Positions 50,250-59,695 of a stretch of 64,000 nt of DNA are shown piece by piece. Both the position numbers and the translations under genes were made by a program. The notes below the pieces were generated by a model. The model was given only the letters and a program-made list of their open reading frames with translations. It was not told the DNA's origin and made no database searches. Source of the DNA: SLST01 sp046538735 (GTDB lineage Bacteria; Spirochaetota; Spirochaetia; DSM-27196; SLST01); assembly GCA_046538735.1 (NCBI GenBank), contig JBKHII010000001.1:93525-157524 (forward strand), given 5' to 3'. Within the stretch, counting starts at the first letter, position 1. Every line of letters starts with the position of its first letter.

Positions 50250-51116
50250 ATGGAGACGGCAGTACGGTTCGATAGCGTCGGCTTCTACTATCCGAAGCAG
50301 GAAATCGAGGTCGTGAACGAGGAGATACAGGCGGTCGTCCGACCGGACGAGATCACGCAGGTGTTTCACAACGTGACCGCCGACCTGCCCGCCGCAATGA
50401 TGTCGCTGGTCGGCCGGAACGGCATCGGAAAGTCCACGCTGCTGTTGCTCGCCGGCGCGCGGCTCTTCCCGCACGAAGGCACGATCACGCTCTTCGGCAC
50501 GGACACGAAGAGGTTCGTGGACGCGGCGGTGGATCCTGAGCTCGAGGAGGAGCGCAACCGGTACGTATCCTTCGTCTACCAGAACATGGAGTTCGAGTCG
50601 GAAGCGCCGGTGGGCGACCTCATGGAGTTCGTCTACGAGAACGGCTACTACGAGGAACGGGACGAGACCCTCGTGCAGGAGATCACGAAGACGTTCGAGC
50701 TCGAGGGGTTCCTGCACCTGAAGACGCAACAGCTCGCCAAGGGTCAGCTCCAGCGAGCGATCGTTGCCTTCAGCCTGCTCTACGGCAGCAAGATGATCAT
50801 GATGGACGAACCGGTCTTCGCCCTGGAGGAGCGACAGAAGGACCGCGTCTTTGCGTTCCTGCTCGAGTTCTCTCGCAGCCGGAGCACGCCGATCTACTAC
50901 TCGGCGCATAACTTGGAGCTTACGCAGAAGTACTCGGACTACATGTTGCTCTTCTCTACGAACGGAGACTTCAAGATCGGCCCGACCGAGAAGCTGTTCT
51001 CGCGCGACGAGATAGAGGCTGCCTACCAGGCGCCGATCGACTCGCTCTACCGCCGTGACAATCTCTACCGCGAGGTTCTGATCCGCAGCAACGCGCCCGA
51101 CGAGCCAACGTTGTAG
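50250..51116 (+). CDS. orphan ABC-type ATPase without a permease
   Basis: A 288-residue ATPase. Walker A is GRNGIGKST (residues 55-63), the Q-loop is SFVYQNME, the signature is LAKGQLQRA instead of LSGGQ, Walker B is MIMMDEP and the switch region SAHN. An extra N-terminal stretch of 30 residues and a long acidic insertion (VDPELEEERNRY) set it apart from ordinary transport ATPases. No membrane subunit is adjacent in the same direction. It may power a distant transporter or act in a non-transport role. AAGGAGAG precedes the ATG at 50250. Confidence 0.85.
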   Translation: METAVRFDSVGFYYPKQEIEVVNEEIQAVVRPDEITQVFHNVTADLPAAMMSLVGRNGIGKSTLLLLAGARLFPHEGTITLFGTDTKRFVDAAVDPELEEERNRYVSFVYQNMEFESEAPVGDLMEFVYENGYYEERDETLVQEITKTFELEGFLHLKTQQLAKGQLQRAIVAFSLLYGSKMIMMDEPVFALEERQKDRVFAFLLEFSRSRSTPIYYSAHNLELTQKYSDYMLLFSTNGDFKIGPTEKLFSRDEIEAAYQAPIDSLYRRDNLYREVLIRSNAPDEPTL

Positions 51117-51132
51117 CTGGTTCCTATTCTGC

Positions 51133-51161
51133 TTGACAGACCCAAAGAGGCCGACGATACT
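51133..51161 (+). promoter_or_regulatory. strong sigma-70-type promoter of the RRM gene
   Basis: A perfect TTGACA (51133-51138) is followed after exactly 17 bp by GATACT (51156-51161). Transcription would start near 51168, giving a leader of about 40 nt with AAGGAGAGG before the GTG start. Confidence 0.75.
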
Positions 51162-51206
51162 GCTCTGCGAGGCGGGCTCGAACCGCCAAGAAGGAGAGGT
51201 CTTTTT

Positions 51207-51479
51207 GTGAGCAATCGTGTCTATGTAGGTAACGTAAACTTCCGGACGACCGAGGAAGGTCTCCGGGATCTCTTTGCCGGCCATGGAGAGGTAGTTTCCG
51301 TCCGCATGATCACCGACCGGGAAACCGGCCGTTTCCGCGGGTTCTCGTTCGTTGAGATGGCGTCCGAAGAGCAGGCGAATGCCGCGGTGGAAGCGCTCAA
51401 CGGTATGGAGCTCGACGGTCGCCCGCTCAAGGTCAACATCGCGCACGAGCGACAGCCTCGCACATCGGATCGTTACTAG
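51207..51479 (+). CDS. RNA-binding protein with one RRM domain
   Basis: A 90-residue protein that is almost entirely an RNA recognition motif. RNP2 is RVYVGNVNF at the N-terminus and RNP1 is GRFRGFSFVEM near residue 45, both with the aromatic residues that stack on RNA bases. Bacterial single-RRM proteins of this type are often cold-induced or very abundant. The GTG start is 8 nt after AAGGAGAGG. It has its own strong promoter. Confidence 0.95.
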   Translation: MSNRVYVGNVNFRTTEEGLRDLFAGHGEVVSVRMITDRETGRFRGFSFVEMASEEQANAAVEALNGMELDGRPLKVNIAHERQPRTSDRY

Positions 51480-51506
51480 TCCGACTCCCGCGGCTTTGCG
51501 TTTTTC

Positions 51507-51529
51507 GCTCCCGCACGCTATAAGGGAGC
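51507..51529 (+). promoter_or_regulatory. hairpin covering the ribosome site of the GH42 gene
   Basis: GCTCCC (51507-51512) can pair perfectly with GGGAGC (51524-51529), the ribosome-site sequence immediately before the ATG at 51530, around an 11-nt loop. Pairing would hide the ribosome site. The stem is short, so the effect may be mild. Confidence 0.35.
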
Positions 51530-53719
51530 ATGAAACGCGTCACAACCTACCGCGCCTCCAACGGGAACGGCCGAGCGCTGCTCCACGGGGGTGACTACAA
51601 CCCCGACCAATGGCTCGACTCTCCGGGTGTCCTTCAAGAGGACATCCGGTTGATGAAGATGTGCAAGGTCAACGTGGTCAGTCTGGGTATCTTCGCCTGG
51701 GTGGCTCTCGAGCCGGAGGAAGGCACCTTCACCTTCGACTGGCTCGATCAGACGATCGACCGACTCCACGCAGCCGGTATCGGCGTTTTCCTGGCTACGC
51801 CAACCGGCGCGCGTCCTGCATGGATGAGCTCGAAGTACCCGGAAGTGCTCCGCGTGGGACCGAATCGAGTTCGCAACCTCCACGGCGAACGACACAATCA
51901 CTGCTACACCTCACCCGTCTACCGCGAGAAGAGCCGCATCATCGACCAGCACCTTGCGACGCGCTACGGCACCCATCCGGCGGTCGCGCTCTGGCACCTC
52001 TCGAATGAGTACGGAGGCGAGTGCCACTGCCCGCTCTGTCAGGACGCCTTCCGCTCGTGGCTCAGGCAGCGCTACGACGACAACCTGGACGCGCTCAACA
52101 AGGCGTGGTGGACCGCCTTCTGGAGCCACACGTATACCGAATGGGCGCAGATCGAGTCGCCCGCCCCGCACGGCGAGTGTTCGGTCCACGGGCTCGTCCT
52201 CGACTGGAGGCGGTTTGTCTCGCACCAGACTCGCGAGTTCATGCGGCACGAAATCGCCTCGATCCGCGAGATCACGGACGAGATTCCGTTCACGACGAAC
52301 CTCATGGGGTTCTACCCGGGCCTCGATTACTTCAAGATCGCCGAGGACCTGGACGTGGTCTCGTGGGACAGCTACCCCCGATGGCACACGACAAACGTGC
52401 CCGACGGCGTTGATCCCGTGAGTTGGGCCGCGACCTCGCCGCAGATGCGCGACGCGCGCCTCGCCGCGACCACGGCGGCAACGCACGATCTCATGCGCGG
52501 CTGCAAGCGCGGCAAGCCGTTCCTGCTTATGGAGAGCACACCGAGCACGACGAACTGGATGCCGGTCGCGAGGCGGAAGCGACCGGGCATGCACCTCGCG
52601 AGCAGCATGCTCGCGGTGGCCCACGGCAGCGACTCGGTCGAGTACTTCCAGTGGCGCAAGAGCCGCGGCTCGGCGGAGAAGCTCCACGGAGCCGTGGTCG
52701 ATCACGTGGGGACCGAACACACGCGGGTGTTCCGGGACGTCACGGACGTGGGCGAGGCGCTCGGCGGGCTTTCGGAGATCGCCGGCACCGCGTACCCGGC
52801 GGACGTTGGGATCATTTTCGACTGGGAGAATCGCTGGGCAATCGAAGAGTCGAAGGGACCCCGAAACGACGGACGGATCGGATACCACACGACGGTCGAC
52901 AAGCACGCGAGCGCATTCTTCCGACGGGGAGTCAACGTTGACCTGATCGACTCGGAACAGGACTTCTCCGGCTACAAGCTGCTCGTCGCGCCGATGCTCT
53001 ATATGATCAAGCCCGGCGTGGCCGAACGGATATCCGAGTTCGTCCGCAACGGCGGCGTCCTGGTGACGACCTACTGGAGCGGCATCGCCAACGAGTCCGA
53101 TCTCTGCTTTCTCGGAGGATTCCCGGGCCCGCTCAGCGACGTGCTCGGAGTATGGTGCGAGGAGATCGACGCGCTCTTCCCCGACGAGCGCGTCGCGGTC
53201 GAGCTCGAGAAGCCGTTCGCCGGGCAGCGCACCCGCTACGAAGCGTACGAGCTGTGCGACCTGATCCACCTTCGCGGCGCACGGGCCCTCGCACGCTACG
53301 CGACCGACTACTACTCCGGACGCCCCGCGCTCACCGTAAACGACTACGGCGCGGGACGAGCGTACTACATCGCCTCCCGCAACGAAGAGACCTTTCTGCA
53401 CGACTTCTACGACACGCTCATCTCGCAGGTCGACCCAACACGCGCGTACGCGGAGGCCCCGGCGGAAGGCGTGCACGCCGCCCTTCGGACCGCGGAGAAC
53501 GACGACGGTTCGGTGAGCGAATACCGGTTCCTCATCAACTTCGCGGATGCTCCACGCCGACCTCCCGCGCTGCTCACGGCGGAAGAGATCATCTACCGAT
53601 CGCCGGTCGCGAACACAGGGGCCGATGAAGAGCCGCCGCGGGGCGCGGACGCCCGAACGCCGTCCGAAAACGGCTCGATTCCCGCGCTCGGCGTGGAGAT
53701 CCGTCGGTTGACTCGCTAG
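51530..53719 (+). CDS. beta-galactosidase (glycoside hydrolase family 42)
   Basis: It hydrolyses terminal beta-galactosides in the cytoplasm. The 729-residue protein has the family start LLHGGDYNPDQW, the acid/base Glu160 in WHLSNEYGGE, the zinc-cluster cysteines (Cys125, 165, 167, 170; CHCPLC) and the nucleophile Glu335 in LLMESTPS. The trimer-forming and C-terminal beta domains follow. No signal peptide is present. A sugar transporter is not in the window. Its end is followed by the parvulin gene after 56 bp. Confidence 0.95.
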   Translation: MKRVTTYRASNGNGRALLHGGDYNPDQWLDSPGVLQEDIRLMKMCKVNVVSLGIFAWVALEPEEGTFTFDWLDQTIDRLHAAGIGVFLATPTGARPAWMSSKYPEVLRVGPNRVRNLHGERHNHCYTSPVYREKSRIIDQHLATRYGTHPAVALWHLSNEYGGECHCPLCQDAFRSWLRQRYDDNLDALNKAWWTAFWSHTYTEWAQIESPAPHGECSVHGLVLDWRRFVSHQTREFMRHEIASIREITDEIPFTTNLMGFYPGLDYFKIAEDLDVVSWDSYPRWHTTNVPDGVDPVSWAATSPQMRDARLAATTAATHDLMRGCKRGKPFLLMESTPSTTNWMPVARRKRPGMHLASSMLAVAHGSDSVEYFQWRKSRGSAEKLHGAVVDHVGTEHTRVFRDVTDVGEALGGLSEIAGTAYPADVGIIFDWENRWAIEESKGPRNDGRIGYHTTVDKHASAFFRRGVNVDLIDSEQDFSGYKLLVAPMLYMIKPGVAERISEFVRNGGVLVTTYWSGIANESDLCFLGGFPGPLSDVLGVWCEEIDALFPDERVAVELEKPFAGQRTRYEAYELCDLIHLRGARALARYATDYYSGRPALTVNDYGAGRAYYIASRNEETFLHDFYDTLISQVDPTRAYAEAPAEGVHAALRTAENDDGSVSEYRFLINFADAPRRPPALLTAEEIIYRSPVANTGADEEPPRGADARTPSENGSIPALGVEIRRLTR

Positions 53720-53748
53720 ATGAGAGTCAATAGGTTGAGGAGGCAAAG

Positions 53749-53772
53749 GATAGGAGACCAACGATAGGAGAC
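53749..53772 (+). repeat. duplicated 10-bp ribosome-site sequence before the parvulin gene
   Basis: GATAGGAGAC occurs twice (53749-53758 and 53763-53772) with a 14-bp period. Only the second is at a usable distance from the ATG at 53776; the first may be a relic of a small tandem duplication. Confidence 0.6.
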
Positions 53773-53775
53773 TTC

Positions 53776-54876
53776 ATGCAATATCGCTCTTTTTTCATTC
53801 TCACGTTCTTGCTGATCGCCGGGTTCGCGTTCGCGGGCGGCGGTCAGGAGGAAGAACCAACTGAACCGACGCAACCGGAAGCCGTTGAGACGCAAGACGA
53901 GCAGGCCGCGGACGAATCGGAAGGTGCGCCCGCCGACGAATCGAGTGACCCGGACGAGACGGAGGGCACTCCGATCCGGACCGGAGATCCGGAGCGCGCC
54001 ATCGCGACGGTGAACGGCGTTGATATCCTTCGCGAGGACTACGAGCAGGCAGTGTCGCAGACTCGTCAGCACTTCCAGATGCAGGGCCAGGAAATCCCGG
54101 AGGCCCAGATGGAGAGCTTCCGGACCGAGATACTCGACCAGCTGATCGCCGAGGAGCTGCTCTACCAGGAAGCGCTCCGCCAGGATCTGGAGATAGACAC
54201 CGAAGCCGTAGACACCCAATACGATCAGATGCGCTCGCAATTCGAGACGGATGAGGAGTGGCAGCAGGCGCTGAACGAGAAAAGCGTCACCGAGTCGGAA
54301 CTGCGAACCGAGATCGAACGCAACGATCTCATCCAGAAGGTGATCACGAACGCGGTCGAGGGCTCGACCGAGGTGACGGACGCAGAAATCCAGACCTTCT
54401 ACGACGAGAACCCGCAGTACTTCCAGCAGGGCGAGCAGGTGGCCGCCCGCCACATCCTGATTTCGACCGAAGAGCTCGAAACCGACGAGGAAATCGAGGA
54501 AGCTCGGGCACGCGCGGAAGCGGCGCGCGAGGAGCTCCTTGACGGCGCAGACTTCGCGGCGCTCGCGCAGGAACGATCCGATTGCCCGAGCGCATCTCGC
54601 GGTGGTGAGCTGGGGACCTTCGGGAGAGGTCAGATGGTCGCCCCGTTCGAGGAAGCGGCGTTCGCGCTGGAAGAGGGAGAGATCTCGGACGTCGTGGAGA
54701 CTCAGTTCGGCTACCATGTCATCCAGGTGACCGAGAAGGTCGAAAGCAGCGTCACCCCGGTCGAAGACGTGACGGAGAACATTAGGCAGTTCCTTGCGCA
54801 GCAGAAGCAGGCGAACGCGCTCAGCGACTACGTCGATGAGCTACGCGAGGAAGCAGACATCGTCGTCAGTAGTTAG
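53776..54876 (+). CDS. exported parvulin-type peptidyl-prolyl isomerase (SurA/PrsA-like)
   Basis: A periplasmic folding factor of 366 residues. The Sec signal ends near FAFAGGG (residue 22) and has no lipobox cysteine. A low-complexity acidic linker (residues about 24-70, rich in Glu, Pro and Thr) precedes a SurA-type N-domain (ATVNGVDILREDYEQ) and one parvulin domain (ARHILISTEEL to QFGYHVIQV). It probably assists outer-membrane or secreted proteins. A Glu/Asp-rich linker of this kind is common in exported proteins of halophiles. Confidence 0.93.
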   Translation: MQYRSFFILTFLLIAGFAFAGGGQEEEPTEPTQPEAVETQDEQAADESEGAPADESSDPDETEGTPIRTGDPERAIATVNGVDILREDYEQAVSQTRQHFQMQGQEIPEAQMESFRTEILDQLIAEELLYQEALRQDLEIDTEAVDTQYDQMRSQFETDEEWQQALNEKSVTESELRTEIERNDLIQKVITNAVEGSTEVTDAEIQTFYDENPQYFQQGEQVAARHILISTEELETDEEIEEARARAEAAREELLDGADFAALAQERSDCPSASRGGELGTFGRGQMVAPFEEAAFALEEGEISDVVETQFGYHVIQVTEKVESSVTPVEDVTENIRQFLAQQKQANALSDYVDELREEADIVVSS

Positions 54877-54924
54877 CAATTGACGAAGCCCCTCGCCCCC
54901 TCTAAGCTCAGGGGGGCGACGCGG

Positions 54925-56628
54925 ATGGCTGATACATACCGGTCTATAGTCAACAGGCCTCGGGACTTCATCACGCTCGTCAACCGTGACTACATGTACG
55001 AGATCGTGAACGACGCGTTCTGCGAGGCCGTTGATCTCCCTCGCGAGAAGATCCTCAATCGGTCCGCGACTGCGGTATGGGGCGAGGATCAGTTCGCAAA
55101 CGCGATCAAGCCGCGACTCGACGAGTGCCTCGCCGGCAGCGAAACCCACTTCGTGGACGAGTTCCGCGTGGGATCGACGCGCAAGAGTCTGCACATCTCG
55201 TTCTATCCCTACCACGACGCCGAGCAGGACGGACTGCCCACGCACGCACTCGTCTTCGCTCACGACATCGCGCACATCGCCGAGATCGAAGGCAGGCGGG
55301 CGGAGTACGAGTACCGCGACCGCACGACCGGGCTCTACAACCGACACGCGCTCCAAGAGATGCTCGCCGGCGAGATCGAGCGTGCCGGCCGCGCCTCGTC
55401 GCAGGTGACGAAGGCGCTGCTGTTCATCAGCCTCCGAAACTTCAAGAAGATCAACCAGACCCTGGGCCATCACATCGGAGACCTGCTCCTCGAGAACACC
55501 GCGAACCGCATCGCGGACGGCATCCGGGCGAGCGACCTCCTCTTCCGATTCGACGGTACCAACCTCGTCGTGCTGCTCACGACCCTCACCCGTTCCACGG
55601 ATGCCGCCGTGGTTGCACAGAAACTCGCGGATGAGATCGCAGTGCCGTATCGTCACAAGGACAGGGTCATCGCAATCGACTGCCACATCGGGATCTCGCT
55701 CTATCCGGACGACGGGAAGCATGCCGACGCGTTGATCGAGCGGGCCAACTCCTCGAGCATCGAGGCCGAGGAGCGCGGGCTGACCTACCTCTACTACGAC
55801 ACGGGAACGCACAATCAGGCGGTCGCGCGCATGAGCACGCTCGGCGACCTCCACACGGCGATCTCATCGGGTGCGCTCGAGCTCTACTACCAGCCGATCA
55901 TCTGCATCAACGAGGCCGAACCTCGCATCGCGGGCGCCGAAGCACTCATCCGATGGAACCACCCCGAACGCGGACTCCTCGCCCCGGACGACTTCATCGA
56001 GATCGCGGAAGGGAGTCGGCTCATCGCCGCGATCGACAAGCTCGCGATGTTCAACGCCGTCGCGTGCCTGGACGAGTGGTTCGCGTCGTACGACCTCTTC
56101 CTGACGCTCAACGTCAGCGCGCACGAGTTCAAGGATCACTTCCTTCCCGAGATCGTGGAACACGCGCTCGCGAGACACACGTCGATCCCGCCCGATCGGC
56201 TCAAGCTCGAGATCACCGAACGCCGCAGCATTGAGGATCTCGAGTCGTCGCTCGCGCAGATGAAGCAGCTTCAGGAGATCGGTGTCGACGTCTGGATCGA
56301 CGACTTCGGCTCCGGACAGTCCTCGCTTTCGCTCCTCAAGCAACTACCGGCGACAGCGCTCAAGATCGACCGGGGGCTCGTGGAAGGAATCGATGAGCGC
56401 GAGAACGACCGTCGGTACCTCGCCGGCATCGTGGAAAGCATCCGCGCTCGAGGCAAGACGATCGTGGTCGAAGGCGTGTGGAACGCCGAGCAGGCGCGCA
56501 TCGTTGAATCGCTCGGCTGCGACTACGTCCAGGGTTTCCACTTCGCCCGTCCGATGCGGGCCGAGGCGTTCGCCCGGTTCCTCTCGGAAGGCATCGGTCG
56601 GCTCGCGGCCGGTTGCCTCCGGCGTTGA
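54925..56628 (+). CDS. PAS / degenerate GGDEF / EAL c-di-GMP phosphodiesterase
   Basis: A soluble 567-residue protein. A PAS-like N-domain (DFITLVNRDYMYEIVN) is followed by a GGDEF domain whose signature is lost (FRFDGTNLVVL in place of GGDEF), so it should be regulatory rather than a cyclase. The EAL domain keeps AEALIRW, the NVS motif, LEITE, WIDDFGSGQSS, the KIDRG lysine and the Glu of VVEGVW, all needed for c-di-GMP hydrolysis. The ATG at 54925 follows AGGGGGG. It lies directly before the Rnf operon in the same direction but 131 bp away. Confidence 0.9.
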   Translation: MADTYRSIVNRPRDFITLVNRDYMYEIVNDAFCEAVDLPREKILNRSATAVWGEDQFANAIKPRLDECLAGSETHFVDEFRVGSTRKSLHISFYPYHDAEQDGLPTHALVFAHDIAHIAEIEGRRAEYEYRDRTTGLYNRHALQEMLAGEIERAGRASSQVTKALLFISLRNFKKINQTLGHHIGDLLLENTANRIADGIRASDLLFRFDGTNLVVLLTTLTRSTDAAVVAQKLADEIAVPYRHKDRVIAIDCHIGISLYPDDGKHADALIERANSSSIEAEERGLTYLYYDTGTHNQAVARMSTLGDLHTAISSGALELYYQPIICINEAEPRIAGAEALIRWNHPERGLLAPDDFIEIAEGSRLIAAIDKLAMFNAVACLDEWFASYDLFLTLNVSAHEFKDHFLPEIVEHALARHTSIPPDRLKLEITERRSIEDLESSLAQMKQLQEIGVDVWIDDFGSGQSSLSLLKQLPATALKIDRGLVEGIDERENDRRYLAGIVESIRARGKTIVVEGVWNAEQARIVESLGCDYVQGFHFARPMRAEAFARFLSEGIGRLAAGCLRR

Positions 56629-56759
56629 CATGTTGAGGATTCGGGTGTAGCGTCAATTGTATACTTGGACAACACATGAAGTCCCAGTTCGGTTTTTTGC
56701 GCTTCTAGTCACAATAGTGGCGCATAAACGCTTGCGGGGCGCATTACTTGAGGTTATCC

Positions 56760-58079
56760 ATGCTCACATCTCTGATACGGGGCGGCGTTCACCCCGCCTA
56801 CAACAAGGGGCTCGCGGCCGGGAAGCCGATCGAGACTGCCCCGCTCCCTAAGAAGATCGAGATACCCCTCTCGCAGCACCTTGGCATCCCCGCAACGCCG
56901 ATCGTCTCCAAGGGGGACGAAGTCGCTCCCGGTCAACTCATCGCGGAGGCGCCGAAGCTGATCTCGGCGAACGTCCACACACCGGTAGCCGGCAAGGTGC
57001 GAAACGTCATCCAGAAGCCGCTCCCCGGCGGCCGCATGTGTGACTACGTTGAGATTCAGGTCGACGAAGAAGCGACGGCGGCGCACAAGTGGGAGCGCCG
57101 CGAGGTCGACCTCGCGGAGGTCGATTCCGCATGGCTCACGAAGACGATGCGCGACGCAGGCATCGTGGGCATGGGCGGAGCAACCTTCCCCACGGATGTG
57201 AAGTTCTCCCCGCCCCCCACAGCGTCGCTCGATACCTTCATCCTGAACGGCGCCGAGTGCGAGCCGTACCTCACGTGCGACCACCGTGTGATGATCGAGC
57301 ACACGTACGAGATCCTCGAGGGCATCAGGCTCGCGCACACGGCGTTCAGGTTCGAGCGCGTGATCGTCGCGATCGAGAAGAACAAGCCGGACGCGATCAA
57401 GGCGTTTCGGGAGGCCGCCGCCGACTTCGGAGACATGCCGCTCGACATCGCGGAGCTCAACGTCCTCTACCCGCAGGGTGCGGAGAAGATGCTGATCCGC
57501 GCGACGACCGGTCGGGTTGTTCCGGCGGGACGGCTCCCGTTCGAGATCGGAGCGGTCGTCGCGAACGTTCAGACGATGTACGCCGTTCAGCAGGCCGCCT
57601 ACCTGGGGAAGCCACTCGTGGAGCGAGTGGTCACGGTCTCGGGAGCCGGTGTCAACGAGCCGAAGAACATTCGGGCAATCGTCGGTACTCCCGTTGCGGA
57701 CCTTGTTGACCTCTGCGGCGGCTTCTCCGAGAAGACGACGAAGGTCGTCGCCGGCGGTCCCATGACGGGAATCGCGCTTCCGAGCCTGGAATACTCGGTG
57801 ATGAAGGGAAGCTCCGGCCTGCTCTTCCTCACGCAAGAGGATTACCCGGACGAGTCGCCGTGCATCCACTGTGGGACCTGCGTGGACGTCTGTCCAATGC
57901 GGCTCATGCCACTCAAGCTCGCCGCCTTCGCCAGGGCGGGCAAGTTCGAGGAGGCGAAGGCAACGAACCTCGCCGACTGTTTCGAGTGCGGGTGCTGCGC
58001 GTGGGCGTGCCCGTCCAACATCAAGATTGTGTCCTGGATCAAGTACGCCAAGAACTACATCCGCGTGAAAGGGATTTAG
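56760..58079 (+). CDS. rnfC: ion-translocating electron transport complex subunit C
   Basis: The peripheral subunit that exchanges electrons with NAD(H) in the Rnf complex. The 439-residue protein has the barrel-sandwich start (IRGGVHPAYNKG), the NADH/FMN-type region with GMGGATFPT and NGAECEPYLTCD, and two C-terminal [4Fe-4S] motifs (CIHCGTCVDVCP and CFECGCCAWACP). The ATG at 56760 has GAGG 7 nt upstream. No sure promoter could be placed in the 131-bp gap before it; a TATACT box at 56660-56665 lacks a good -35 partner. Confidence 0.95.
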   Translation: MLTSLIRGGVHPAYNKGLAAGKPIETAPLPKKIEIPLSQHLGIPATPIVSKGDEVAPGQLIAEAPKLISANVHTPVAGKVRNVIQKPLPGGRMCDYVEIQVDEEATAAHKWERREVDLAEVDSAWLTKTMRDAGIVGMGGATFPTDVKFSPPPTASLDTFILNGAECEPYLTCDHRVMIEHTYEILEGIRLAHTAFRFERVIVAIEKNKPDAIKAFREAAADFGDMPLDIAELNVLYPQGAEKMLIRATTGRVVPAGRLPFEIGAVVANVQTMYAVQQAAYLGKPLVERVVTVSGAGVNEPKNIRAIVGTPVADLVDLCGGFSEKTTKVVAGGPMTGIALPSLEYSVMKGSSGLLFLTQEDYPDESPCIHCGTCVDVCPMRLMPLKLAAFARAGKFEEAKATNLADCFECGCCAWACPSNIKIVSWIKYAKNYIRVKGI

Positions 58080-59123
58080 ATGAGCAATTCGAACGAGGGG
58101 TTCGTCCTTCAGTCCGCCCCGCACGCGCACGGACCGGCGAGCGTGCCGCGAATCATGTACGCGGTATGCGTCTCGCTCCTGCCGGTGATCGTGATCTCGG
58201 TCCTCTACTTCGGGATGCACGTGCTCGGGCTCTACCTGACCGGCATCGCGTCGTGCGTCGCGACCGAAGCGCTCGTGAAGGCCATCCGAAAGCAGAGCTG
58301 GAAGAGCGTCCTGGACGGCAGCGCCGTCGTCACCGCGCTGCTTCTCGTGATGGTGCTACCGCCCTCCGTATCGCCGCTTCTCGTGGTGCTTGGATCAGTC
58401 GTCTCGATCTTCATCGGCAAAGAGGTCTTCGGCGGAATCGGTCAGAACGTCTTCAACCCGGCGCTGGTCGGCCGCGCCTTTCTCGCCGCCGCGTATCCGG
58501 TCGCGTTGACGAGCTGGACCCCGGCACGCGAGGTGTTCGGCTTCCTGCCGAGCGCTCAGACGCTGAGCGCCGGCGCGGACGCCGCTACGAGCGCGACTCC
58601 GCTCGCCGCCGCACGTTTCGAGGCGACGACCGAGCCGCTCCTGCGCCTCTTCTTCGGACAGACGGGAGGGTCGATCGGCGCGACGAGCGTCCTCTTCGTC
58701 ATGATAGGCGGACTCGCGCTCATGGCGATGAAGCTCATCCGGTGGCGGATGGTCGTCTCCTACCTGGGGACGATCGCTGCGATCTCCGGCGTGTTCTGGC
58801 TCGTGGACCCGTCGACCTACGCGAGCCCGCTCTTCCACCTGTTCGCGGGCGGCGTGGTGTTCGCCGGGTTCTATATGATCACCGACATGGTTACCACGCC
58901 GTACACCAACCGCGGAACGATCGTCTTCGGAGTCGGTGCGGGCGCACTCACGATCATCATTCGACTCTTCGGCGGCTTTCCCGAAGGCGTGATGTACGCG
59001 ATCCTCCTCATGAACGCAGTCACGCCGATCATCAACCGAATGAACAACAAGGTCTTCGGCGCCGAACCGGCTCCGAAGCCGACCGGCGCGTCGGATGCTG
59101 CGCAGCGGGAGGCGAAGGCATGA
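58080..59123 (+). CDS. rnfD: Rnf complex membrane subunit D
   Basis: A membrane subunit of 347 residues with about nine hydrophobic segments and a covalently bound FMN. The flavinylation site lies in DAATSATPLAA, where the threonine before PL should carry FMN. NVFNPALVGRAF and MVTTPYTNRG are the conserved family segments. It starts directly after the rnfC stop and overlaps rnfG as ATGA. The attaching enzyme ApbE is not in this window. Confidence 0.95.
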   Translation: MSNSNEGFVLQSAPHAHGPASVPRIMYAVCVSLLPVIVISVLYFGMHVLGLYLTGIASCVATEALVKAIRKQSWKSVLDGSAVVTALLLVMVLPPSVSPLLVVLGSVVSIFIGKEVFGGIGQNVFNPALVGRAFLAAAYPVALTSWTPAREVFGFLPSAQTLSAGADAATSATPLAAARFEATTEPLLRLFFGQTGGSIGATSVLFVMIGGLALMAMKLIRWRMVVSYLGTIAAISGVFWLVDPSTYASPLFHLFAGGVVFAGFYMITDMVTTPYTNRGTIVFGVGAGALTIIIRLFGGFPEGVMYAILLMNAVTPIINRMNNKVFGAEPAPKPTGASDAAQREAKA

Positions 59124-59695
59124 GGAAGATGATCATCGTCTTGACCGTCGTGATGATTCTCTCGGGACTCGTGCTCGCGGCAACCTTCACCGGTCTGAGC
59201 CCGCTCATCGAGGCGAATCGGATCGCGGCGCTCAACGAGTCGCTTTCGGCGATATTCGCGGAGCCGGGAACCGACCCCTCCGGCCTGAAGTTCGATGAGC
59301 TGGATTCAGACGGCCCCACGATCTACCGTGGAACAACCGCAGCCGGAGAGCTCCTCGGCTACGCGGTGCGGCTCCAGACTCAGGGCTACGGAGGGCCAAT
59401 CGGGCTCCTCGTCGGCCTCTCGACCGACCTGGAGACGATCCGGGGGATCGAGGTCGTGGAGCAGACGGAGACGCCGGGCCTGGGCGGCAACATCACGAAC
59501 GAGCCGTTCAAGCAGCAGTTCGCAGGGCTCTCCGCCGAGCAGGCGATCACCTACGTGAAGAACGTGGAGCCGAACCCGGACCGGAACGAGGTCCAGGCGA
59601 TCAGCGGCGCGACGATCACGAGCCGTGCCGTCGTGAGCGGCATCAATGCGACGCTCGATGAGGCGATCGCGATCATCGAAAGGCAGGCAGAGTAA
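59120..59695 (+). CDS. rnfG: Rnf complex subunit G (covalent FMN)
   Basis: A 191-residue subunit with one N-terminal membrane helix (residues 4-22) and a periplasmic FMN domain. The flavinylation motif is SGATITS, with Thr167 expected to carry FMN. QGYGGPIGLLVG and ETPGLGGNI are the other conserved blocks. The ATG overlaps the rnfD stop, and the stop overlaps the rnfE start by one base. Confidence 0.95.
   Translation: MRKMIIVLTVVMILSGLVLAATFTGLSPLIEANRIAALNESLSAIFAEPGTDPSGLKFDELDSDGPTIYRGTTAAGELLGYAVRLQTQGYGGPIGLLVGLSTDLETIRGIEVVEQTETPGLGGNITNEPFKQQFAGLSAEQAITYVKNVEPNPDRNEVQAISGATITSRAVVSGINATLDEAIAIIERQAE

Noticed and set aside
56629..56759. A defined promoter for the Rnf operon
   Set aside because: A TATACT box is present at 56660-56665 but no -35 box stands at a suitable distance, so no promoter is called.
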